From the NCBI GenBank assembly GCA_934650095.1, contig CAKUFT010000010.1, positions 1-46,550 of the forward strand: a DNA stretch of 46,550 bases, written 5' to 3'. A program made the position numbers and the translations under genes. The notes beneath the pieces are model-generated. The model saw only the letters and a list, made by a program, of their open reading frames with translations. It did no database searches and had not been told where the DNA came from. This DNA is from an uncultured Collinsella sp. GTDB lineage: Bacteria > Actinomycetota > Coriobacteriia > Coriobacteriales > Coriobacteriaceae. Shown one piece after another: positions 25,487 through 32,110 of this stretch (positions are counted from its first letter, which is position 1; each line of letters opens with the position of its first letter).

Positions 25487-26533
25487 CTATTCCTCAATCT
25501 CTTTCCAGCACTGGGGGTCGGCATCGTACATGTCGCCCGTGTAGCCGTACGTCACCGCAGGACATCCGCGGCACCAACCAAAGAGCTCGCACTTGGCGCA
25601 TTTCTTGAACTTCTTAAAATCGCGTTTGGCTTCCATTTGCGGAGAGAAGAAGAGCTCCTCCAGCGAGTTTTCGGCAACGTTACCCACCTTGCTCTCCATG
25701 CGGCGACACGCATAGACATCACCCGTAGGCAGCACCGTCATATGACCCGTACCGCAGTGGCAGCCGTCATAGATCATGCCGGGCTTGGCGTCCTCGGGAA
25801 TGGTGAACTTACCCTGCTCCCACAAAAGCAGCGTCCACAGGTGATCCTTGAGCTGGAAGAACGTCTTGCAGCCCGCCGCCTGATGGAACTCCATACGCTC
25901 CTGTGCGGCCAGCAGCACATCGCGATACTCCAGCGGTTCCAAATGGAACTCGTCGCGCTTTTGGCCCGACGTGGGGCAGTACCGACCAAAGGCGAACACG
26001 TCGACCTCGAGGCTTGCCACCAGATCGATGAGCTGCGGCAACTCGGCAGCATTCATGCTCGATACCGTGTTCATGACGGCAACCCAGATACCCGCGCGCT
26101 TAAGACAACCGATAGCACGCATGGTCTCGGCAAACGAGCCGGGTTTACGGAAGTAATCGTGCGTTGCCTCGAGTCCATCAAGCGAGAGCTGGTATTTGCG
26201 ACAACCCAGCTCTTTCATGCGAACACAGACCTCGTCGGTCAGATGGAACGGATTGCCCATTACGCACCACATAAAACCGCGCTGGTGCAAGAGCTCGGCA
26301 AGGCGCCAAAAATCGGGATGAAGAATGGGGTCACCGCCCGTAACGTAAAAGTACGGCTGGCGACCGATGCGCTCGCAGAGCGCCTGGGCCTGATCGACGA
26401 CCTGGACCATCTGTTCCCACGGTATGCGCTTAAAACCGGCGCAGGCACCGTTGGCAAAGATATAGCAATGTTTGCAACGCTGATCGCATTCATCCGTAAT
26501 ATGCCATTGGAAGGCAAACGCAGGCTTTTGCAT
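25487..26533 (-). CDS. Radical SAM/SPASM peptide maturase, ACGX system
   Basis: Encodes 348 residues. The radical SAM cluster motif C16-x3-C20-x2-C23 lies in TDECDQRCKHCY. SAM-binding VTGGDPILHP follows at about 84-93. The C-terminal SPASM domain (about 255-345) holds Cys in CHCGTG, DVYACRR and KKCAKCELFGWCRGCP for auxiliary 4Fe-4S clusters. SPASM enzymes modify ribosomally made peptides, commonly at Cys or backbone carbons. ATG 26533 follows AAGGGAG; upstream in-frame codons overlap the next gene and lack a site. It is the third gene of an operon with the PPOX-ferredoxin and the ACG-repeat precursor, the likely substrate. The nature of the modification is unknown. Confidence 0.9.
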   Translation of the reverse strand: MQKPAFAFQWHITDECDQRCKHCYIFANGACAGFKRIPWEQMVQVVDQAQALCERIGRQPYFYVTGGDPILHPDFWRLAELLHQRGFMWCVMGNPFHLTDEVCVRMKELGCRKYQLSLDGLEATHDYFRKPGSFAETMRAIGCLKRAGIWVAVMNTVSSMNAAELPQLIDLVASLEVDVFAFGRYCPTSGQKRDEFHLEPLEYRDVLLAAQERMEFHQAAGCKTFFQLKDHLWTLLLWEQGKFTIPEDAKPGMIYDGCHCGTGHMTVLPTGDVYACRRMESKVGNVAENSLEELFFSPQMEAKRDFKKFKKCAKCELFGWCRGCPAVTYGYTGDMYDADPQCWKEIEE

Positions 26534-26579
26534 CGTGGGACTCCCTTGGTCGATGTTGAAACTGATGGCGGTATTTGGG

Positions 26580-27200
26580 CTACAGGCGCGCAACGGCGCC
26601 GACGGGGCAATTCTCGGCACAGGCACCGCAATGCAGGCAATGCTCGGGCTCTATGCGATATGAGTCTCCCGGCTCGATGCACTTCTGAGGGCAGTGCTCA
26701 AGGCAGGCGCCGCAACCGATACACGCATCGGCATCGATGCAGAAGCCCTTGGCGGGCGCAGGTGCCATGCTCTCGTCCAAGGTATAGACCGCGCGCTCGA
26801 TGGGATGAACTCCCAGGTTAAAGTAGTCGAGCACTATGTTCTCAACCTTAAAGATGATGTTGATCTCGCGCGTATCACCGGGATAAACGTTGGCAAGATA
26901 CGGCTGCTCGGCGTAAATCACGTCGCGCCAGTGAACTTGCTCTGAATCCGGAGCGGGGGCGGCAACGCCGGACATGCGAATCATCTCGTTAAACCGCGTG
27001 TGGACGAGCGTTTGGACACGCCCGTCGGCCATAAGCTGACGAGCCATCTCCTTGCCACGTGCCGTGAGAAAGTAGACAGCACGGGGCTCGTAATGGACAG
27101 CGCTCACGCAGCGAATTTGCGGTGCGCCACTTTCGTCCACGGTTGCCAGAGAGAGCGTCCCGGCAAGCTGCATCTTTTTGAGGCAAGTCTGAGCATCCAT
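26580..27200 (-). CDS. PPOX-fold flavoprotein fused to a dicluster ferredoxin
   Basis: Encodes 206 residues. A split-barrel PPOX-like domain (about 1-130) begins LKKMQLAGTLSLATVDESGA and includes VYFLTARGKEMARQLMADGR. The C-terminal ferredoxin domain has two 4Fe-4S motifs, CIGCGACLEHCP (about 160-171) and CLHCGACAENCP (about 188-199). The fusion could pass electrons from flavin to the adjacent radical SAM enzyme or process the modified peptide. ATG 27200 has GGAAGGGA upstream, 24 bp after the precursor stop; the maturase follows 46 bp downstream. Its role in the pathway is inferred from this operon. Confidence 0.88.
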   Translation of the reverse strand: MDAQTCLKKMQLAGTLSLATVDESGAPQIRCVSAVHYEPRAVYFLTARGKEMARQLMADGRVQTLVHTRFNEMIRMSGVAAPAPDSEQVHWRDVIYAEQPYLANVYPGDTREINIIFKVENIVLDYFNLGVHPIERAVYTLDESMAPAPAKGFCIDADACIGCGACLEHCPQKCIEPGDSYRIEPEHCLHCGACAENCPVGAVARL

Positions 27201-27224
27201 TACGAGTCCCTTCCTAGCGATTGC

Positions 27225-27425
27225 TTACTGAGCGTCGGCAGCGCCGCAAGCGGTGCCGCAGGCAGGAGCAGCAGCCGGATCAGCGGAGCCGCAGGCAGGG
27301 GCAGCAGCCGGGTCAGCAGAGCCGCAGGCAGGAGCGGCCACCGGATCGGCAGAACCGCAAGCGGGCGCAGGATCGGCAGTACCGCAGGAGGCAAAAGCGG
27401 CGACGTTCTCGAGATTCTCGGACAT
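27225..27425 (-). CDS. ACGX-repeat RiPP precursor peptide
   Basis: Encodes 66 residues with no signal peptide. A short leader (MSENLENVAAFASCG) precedes tandem 11-residue units of the form APACGSADPAA, ending PACGTACGAADAQ. Cys are at 14, 23, 34, 45, 56 and 60, each followed by Gly, so every potential modification site sits in an A/S-C-G context. The 33-bp unit recurs at DNA level with few changes. ATG 27425 has AAAGGA 6 bp upstream. It is immediately followed by the PPOX-ferredoxin and radical SAM genes. I recognise this as the substrate of the family named the ACGX system; the mature product and function are unknown. Confidence 0.88.
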   Translation of the reverse strand: MSENLENVAAFASCGTADPAPACGSADPVAAPACGSADPAAAPACGSADPAAAPACGTACGAADAQ

Positions 27426-27547
27426 GGCATTTCCTTTCGGTCGAGGATGGCCGGGCGAAGCCATCCAGTTTTTGACGCTCTTTGCGTCTATATGCATCAT
27501 GCAAAAAGTGCGCAACGACAAAAAGAAGGCACCAATCTATTAGCCAG

Positions 27548-27561
27548 TTACCAAAAGGTAA
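27548..27561. promoter_or_regulatory. Palindromic operator candidate between ACGX operon and HxlR gene
   Basis: TTACC (27548-27552), AAAA and GGTAA (27557-27561) form a perfect dyad in the divergent intergenic region. It is 64 bp upstream of the HxlR start and 123 bp upstream of the precursor start. HxlR-type repressors bind short palindromes in such positions. Confidence 0.5.
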
Positions 27562-27624
27562 GTAGTAGCCACAAGCGATAGCGGCTGCGAAAATGTAAGC
27601 TGTCCACACGATTGAGGAGTCCCC

Positions 27625-27957
27625 ATGCTTACCAAAGAAGAACTGCCTCCCTGCCCTGTTGCCACGTGTTTTCAACTCTTTGGCAACAAGTGGAAGATCT
27701 ATATCATCCAGCAGCTCATCAACCGTCCCATGGGCTTCAACGCACTGCACCGCGCTATCCCCGGCATCAGCCAAAAGGTGCTTTCGTCCAACCTTAAGGA
27801 AATGGATGCCGCGGGTCTCATCACGCGTACCGTCATCCCCGAGACGCCCATCCGCACCGAATACGCACTCAGCGAGCTGGGCCACAGCCTTATGCCCATC
27901 ATCGATTCCCTAGTGGAATGGGGCACCGACTATCAGCAGCTCGTGCGAAACTCCTAA
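27625..27957 (+). CDS. HxlR (MarR/DUF24) family redox-type regulator
   Basis: Encodes 110 residues, a standard HxlR winged helix. KWKIYIIQQLINRPMGFNAL is the family N-terminal helix and RAIPGISQKVLSSNLKEMDAAGLI the recognition and wing region, with the C-terminal EYALSELGHSLMPIIDSL dimer helix. Two Cys (C10 and C15 in CPVATC) precede the HTH, where YodB/CatR/HypR-type members carry their thiol sensor. ATG 27625 follows TTGAGGAG. It is divergent from the ACGX operon, so control of that operon in response to redox or electrophile stress is plausible. Confidence 0.92.
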   Translation: MLTKEELPPCPVATCFQLFGNKWKIYIIQQLINRPMGFNALHRAIPGISQKVLSSNLKEMDAAGLITRTVIPETPIRTEYALSELGHSLMPIIDSLVEWGTDYQQLVRNS

Positions 27958-28098
27958 CAGCGGCGGGCTTCTGCACATTGAGCGCCGTGGGGCATACCGC
28001 TCCACGGCGCTTACCTTTTTGTGCCTTCTTTTACAGAGGCGCGTTGGGCCGCACACTACTGTCGAGCGAAACCATCTCAATCGAACAGGAGGAAGGCC

Positions 28099-28884
28099 AT
28101 GAATCAGGCCGAACGCCGCGTTTGGCTTATCGAGGCATTGCTCGATGAGCGGCCAGACGGGCGCAGCATTGCTGTACCTGCCGGAGTCAGCGAACAGCGC
28201 GATTTGCTTCGAGCCCTTATGAACGTGCGCCCGCCCGAGGCGCTTGCTGCCGAGACGCTCGACATACAAGACGCCTACTTGCAGCAACGCCTTCTTGAAC
28301 GCGGCGGGGCAACCGACGCCGGCACCCTCCCCTACCGCGATCGCGTTGCCATCTGGCGCGGCGACATTACGCTACTTAAGGCCGACGCCATCGTCAATGC
28401 CGCCAACAGTCAGATGCTCGGCTGCTTTGTGCCGGGGCATCGTTGCATCGACAACGCCATCCACACCTACGCCGGTATGCAGCTGCGCCTAGCGTGCGCC
28501 GATATCATGGACAGGCAGGGTCACGAAGAGCCGACGGCGCGCGTCAAGGTCACACCGGCATTTAACCTGCCCAGCAGCTATATCTTCCATACCGTCGGCC
28601 CTATCGTGCCCGGCCATAAGCCCGGCCCACGCGAAGAATTGCTCCTACGTCGCTGCTACACCAGCTGCTTGGAAGAAGCGACACGCCGAGGACTCGGCAT
28701 GCTCGCGTTCTGTTGCATCTCTACCGGCGTGTTTGGCTATCCCCAGGAAGCCGCCGCGCGCGTAGCCATCGATGCCGTTCGCCATCATCTAGACCATAAC
28801 GACCCCGACCTTAAGGTGATCTTCAATGTATTTCTCGCGTCTGACGAGGCAATCTACCGCGGCCTTCTCCAAACAAATCGATAA
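28099..28884 (+). CDS. Zinc-dependent macrodomain protein, ADP-ribosyl hydrolase
   Basis: Encodes 261 residues. An N-terminal helical extension (about 1-80, ERRVWLIEALLDERPD) precedes the macrodomain. Binding loops are VAIWRGDITLLKADAIVNAANSQM and the late ISTGVFGYPQEAA phosphate loop. The insertion LGCFVPGHRCIDNAIH, with Cys and His at metal-ligand spacing, marks the Zn-Macro branch found beside SirTM sirtuins, which removes ADP-ribose from proteins. ATG 28099 is preceded by AGGAGGAAG. The sirtuin gene starts 59 bp inside its 3' end, so the two are translationally coupled. Confidence 0.92.
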   Translation: MNQAERRVWLIEALLDERPDGRSIAVPAGVSEQRDLLRALMNVRPPEALAAETLDIQDAYLQQRLLERGGATDAGTLPYRDRVAIWRGDITLLKADAIVNAANSQMLGCFVPGHRCIDNAIHTYAGMQLRLACADIMDRQGHEEPTARVKVTPAFNLPSSYIFHTVGPIVPGHKPGPREELLLRRCYTSCLEEATRRGLGMLAFCCISTGVFGYPQEAAARVAIDAVRHHLDHNDPDLKVIFNVFLASDEAIYRGLLQTNR

Positions 28885-29710
28885 GCTCCGAGTCGCACTC
28901 GATGCATCTGACGCCGTGGTAATCGGTACCGGAGCAGGGCTCTCGACCGCCGCCGGATACACCTATTCGGGCAAGCGTTTCGAGAAGCTCTTTGGTGACT
29001 TCGCCGCACGTTACGGCTTTACCGATATGTATTCCGGCGGTTTCTATCCCTATGATTCGCTCGAGGAGTACTGGGCGTTTTGGAGCCGCTACATCATGTG
29101 CAACCGATACGATCCCGTACCGACGCCGCTCTACGAACAGCTCTTGAGCATAGTGCGCGACCGCGACTACTTTGTGCTGACCACAAACGTGGACCATTGT
29201 TTCCAGCGCGCCGGCTTTGACAAGCAGCGACTCTTCTACACGCAGGGAGACTACGGCCTGTTCCAGTGCAGCAAGCCCTGCTGCCAGGAGACATGGGACA
29301 ACGAAGAGCTCGTACGCCATATGGTCGCCGACCAACAGGACCTGCGTATCCCGTCTTCGCTTGTGCCCCATTGCCCTCACTGTGGCGCCCCGCTTACGAT
29401 GAACCTGCGCGCCGACGATACGTTTGTCCAGGACAAGGGCTGGTACGCTGCCGCCGATCGCTACCAGGATTTCCTGCGCCGCCACAACAACATGCGCGTT
29501 CTGTTCTTGGAACTCGGCGTAGGCGGCAACACGCCCGTCATCATCAAGTATCCGTTTTGGCAGATGACGGCCAAAAACGAGAACGCCACGTATGCATGCG
29601 TCAACCTTGGCGAGGCAGTCGCTCCGACAGAAATCGCCAATCGCAGCATTCTGATCGACGCCGGTGCCGAGCGCGTAATAGAAGCACTTGCCGTCCAGGC
29701 CGTCAGATAG
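28826..29710 (+). CDS. SirTM class sirtuin, protein ADP-ribosyltransferase
   Basis: Encodes 294 residues. NAD-binding GTGAGLSTAAGYTYSGKRF (about 33-51) and TTNVDHCFQRAGF (about 114-126) are SirTM-like. The canonical catalytic His is replaced in YTQGDYGLFQCSK by Gln, as in SirTM enzymes that transfer ADP-ribose instead of deacetylating. The zinc module is CSKPCC and CPHCGAP. In firmicutes it modifies lipoylated GcvH-L next to LplA and the macrodomain; neither GcvH-L nor LplA is present here. ATG 28826, preceded by AAGGTGAT, overlaps the macrodomain gene by 59 bp. The dus gene ends 10 bp after its stop, on the other strand. Confidence 0.92.
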   Translation: MYFSRLTRQSTAAFSKQIDKLRVALDASDAVVIGTGAGLSTAAGYTYSGKRFEKLFGDFAARYGFTDMYSGGFYPYDSLEEYWAFWSRYIMCNRYDPVPTPLYEQLLSIVRDRDYFVLTTNVDHCFQRAGFDKQRLFYTQGDYGLFQCSKPCCQETWDNEELVRHMVADQQDLRIPSSLVPHCPHCGAPLTMNLRADDTFVQDKGWYAAADRYQDFLRRHNNMRVLFLELGVGGNTPVIIKYPFWQMTAKNENATYACVNLGEAVAPTEIANRSILIDAGAERVIEALAVQAVR

Positions 29711-29720
29711 CGATGACTAG

Positions 29721-30680
29721 TTAGCCGTGGAAGCGGGCTGTGGGCGCGAGCGGTTGCTCGTGGAAGACGCGGTCGACGGCGGCGCGATATTCGTCGACCT
29801 TCTTGGTCTTGCGCACAAGCTTGTGGACGGTAGCGGGATCAGCGAAAGCGCACTTGGCGTAGAACCACCATTCCTTCATGCGAAAGACTGCGTTGCCGCC
29901 AATCTCTTCTGCATAGGCCGCAAACAACGTGTCGTGGAAACGCTGCAGCTCGGCGGCCGTGGCAGCAGGGCCGCCCTTGACCATGCGGGCAAGCGCAGGG
30001 TTCGCGAGCAAACCGCGCCCCAGCATCACGTGGCGCGTGCCGGGATAGGCAGCCACCAGCGCGTTCATGTCCTCAAGGTCAAAAATGTCGCCGTTATAGG
30101 CAACCGGGAACGGCGCCCGCTCCAGCGTCTCGCCGTAGAACTCCTGACGCGGCGAGCCCGTATACCGATCCTTCTGCACGCGCGGGTGCACGATGAGCTC
30201 TGCCAACGGCATACGGCAATAGAGGTCGAGCACACGCTCGTACTCGTCATCGTTCTCTAGCCCCAGCCTGGTCTTTACCGACACCGGCAACGGAGAGCGC
30301 TCGCACACGTCGCTCAAGAACACCTCGAGCTCATCCAAGTTACGCAAGAAGCCCGAGCCCTTGCCCTTGGCGACGACCGTTCCCGAGGGACAACCCAAGT
30401 TGAGGTTGACCTCGCGGTAACCCATGTCGGCAAGCACCCGAGCCGCCCATACGAACTCGTCCGCGTTTTTGGACATAAGCTGGGGCACCACGTTGAGCCC
30501 CTGATTGTTGGCCGGATCGATTTCCTTAAACGCCTTACCGCCAAAGCGATTGCCCACCCGCGGCGGCGGCAAAAACGGCGTGTAATAACAATCGAGTGCG
30601 CCAAAACACTCCGCGTGCACGCGACGGAACACATGCCCGGTAATCCCCTCCATAGGGGCCAGCGATAAATACATCAACAT
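29721..30680 (-). CDS. tRNA-dihydrouridine synthase family protein
   Basis: Encodes 319 residues, an FMN enzyme reducing uridines in the tRNA D-loop. The FMN barrel begins LSLAPMEGITGHVFR. The active-site segment VNLNLGCPSGTVVAKGKGSG carries the catalytic Cys, and KTRLG, IVHPRVQKDRYTG and MLGRGLLANP match Dus. The sequence best fits a DusC/firmicute-like branch; substrate position cannot be assigned. ATG 30680 or 30674 (both in frame, MLMYL) is the start. The coding start follows a 33-bp palindrome at 30694-30726 by only 13 bp, so translation initiation occurs beside a potential hairpin. Confidence 0.9.
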   Translation of the reverse strand: MLMYLSLAPMEGITGHVFRRVHAECFGALDCYYTPFLPPPRVGNRFGGKAFKEIDPANNQGLNVVPQLMSKNADEFVWAARVLADMGYREVNLNLGCPSGTVVAKGKGSGFLRNLDELEVFLSDVCERSPLPVSVKTRLGLENDDEYERVLDLYCRMPLAELIVHPRVQKDRYTGSPRQEFYGETLERAPFPVAYNGDIFDLEDMNALVAAYPGTRHVMLGRGLLANPALARMVKGGPAATAAELQRFHDTLFAAYAEEIGGNAVFRMKEWWFYAKCAFADPATVHKLVRKTKKVDEYRAAVDRVFHEQPLAPTARFHG

Positions 30681-30693
30681 CCACTCTCAACTC

Positions 30694-30726
30694 AATGTGA
30701 CAAAGGGACAGTCCCTTTGTCACATT
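30694..30726. repeat. 33-bp perfect palindrome, copy 1
   Basis: AATGTGACAAAGGGAC (30694-30709) and its exact complement (30711-30726) flank one base. It lies just upstream of the leftward dus start. Confidence 0.85.
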
Positions 30727-30930
30727 GCAAATCATCATACGAGTGCTTATTTTGGCACACATACGTATCGGGCGGCATCATCGCGTGGGCGCAGGAGCAC
30801 CCGCTCTAAACCAGGGCAGTCGTGGCACTTTTGCCGTATGACCTGCGCTCACCGATGACGGGATTCTCTATACTGAGTCACATATGACGGCATCGCGCCA
30901 CAACGACCGCCACGACACCAAGGACCAGCC

Positions 30931-32064
30931 ATGGCAGCACTCTCCGAACAAGAACGTAAGCGCATCCAGCGATACTGCATCTGCCCCAAGGTTGCCGGAG
31001 CGGCGCTTGCCATGGCATTCGTGCTGCCCTTATCGATTATTCCCTTCGAAATGATCGACGACATCGTCTTCCATCACGAAGGCTTCCAAGAGACGGGCAT
31101 GATGACCGCCTTGGTGCTCACCGCCATCGAGCTCGTCATATTCTGTTATTGCGCTCTCGCCCCGCGCTTTGGCATGCGTGACAAGCAGTGGAAGGAAATG
31201 CAGTACCGGCTCGCCGTCGAGCAGAGCGAGAAAGACCGCTCGGCACAGATCGCAGGCGTTGTTGGCACGCAGGCCGCCGCACGCCTGCTCAAGAACAGCG
31301 ACAACGAGGCTGCACGCAACCTGGGCGGCGCGGCAGAAGTCGCCGCTGCCGTAGGCACCGTCGCCACCGCGGCAGACGTGCTTGCCGAGAGCTTTGCCAA
31401 CGCGAAGGCTATGGCAGAGGCCTGTGGCGTACCTATCCCCCATGCAAAAAAGTGGATCGTCGCGCTTGTGGCCCTGCCCCTCGCAATCGTGTGCGGTGCC
31501 TATATCCCGCAGCTGGCACAGGGAAACATCGAGATGCAAGAAAACGCCGCGGCTGCGGCCGAGCAGATCGCCATCGCACGCAAGGCATTAGAGCCCGCAT
31601 GCGAGTACGTGTCCGCCGATGACCCCTGCGAGCGATATCAAGATTACGGCTACCACGTCCGCGGCTATCTGCACGACGGCGACTCCGATGCCCAGAAGAC
31701 CTATACGTACCTGGATTTTGACAACAAGGGGACGCTCACGGAAGTGAGTTACGCGGCAGAGGTCGACCCCGATGCGAGCCTCGAGGACAACCTCGCCCGT
31801 ATCGAGCTCGACCTTGGCGAGCTTTCCTCTGTCGTCCAAACCATAGACGTCAAGACCGCAAGCCCCGAGCTCCTAGCACCGCAGAAGCTCCCCGAAGAGT
31901 TCAGGCAGGCTTTTTTGAACGGCTCACTCTACGAGAGAATCTCTATCAGGACGAGTGACGACCCTATCAAAGCGTATTACTCGTTTGACACGGATCCCGA
32001 GGACGAGTTTGACGAGTACACCCATCCAACCATCCGCATCACGCTGATGGGCAAAACGAACTAG
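30931..32064 (+). CDS. Membrane protein of unknown function
   Basis: Encodes 377 residues; I do not recognise the family. Visible parts: an N-terminal cytoplasmic segment with CICPKVAG, membrane helices at about 20-38 and 58-78, and a helical cytoplasmic region (about 85-165) very rich in Ala with AAEVAAAVGTVATAADVLAE. A third helix (about 173-192) is followed by an extracytoplasmic acidic domain (about 195-377) with a beta-rich pattern (YTYLDFDNKGTLTEVSYAAE). ATG 30931 has a weak site. It may be an envelope protein, but nothing nearby indicates a role. Confidence 0.65.
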   Translation: MAALSEQERKRIQRYCICPKVAGAALAMAFVLPLSIIPFEMIDDIVFHHEGFQETGMMTALVLTAIELVIFCYCALAPRFGMRDKQWKEMQYRLAVEQSEKDRSAQIAGVVGTQAAARLLKNSDNEAARNLGGAAEVAAAVGTVATAADVLAESFANAKAMAEACGVPIPHAKKWIVALVALPLAIVCGAYIPQLAQGNIEMQENAAAAAEQIAIARKALEPACEYVSADDPCERYQDYGYHVRGYLHDGDSDAQKTYTYLDFDNKGTLTEVSYAAEVDPDASLEDNLARIELDLGELSSVVQTIDVKTASPELLAPQKLPEEFRQAFLNGSLYERISIRTSDDPIKAYYSFDTDPEDEFDEYTHPTIRITLMGKTN

Positions 32065-32077
32065 GTGTAGGGAGATG

Positions 32078-32110
32078 AATGTGACAAAGGGGCTGTCCCT
32101 TTGTCACATT
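32078..32110. repeat. 33-bp palindrome, copy 2, overlapping a stop codon
   Basis: AATGTGACAAAGGGGC (32078-32093) is complementary to 32095-32110 with one mismatch. Its right end covers two bases of the stop codon (32109-32111) of the leftward ABC transporter. Confidence 0.85.

Noticed and set aside
27225..27425. Repeats considered as direct-repeat DNA without coding role
   Set aside because: The 33-bp units are all in frame with a good start site and a partner operon, so a peptide is the better explanation.
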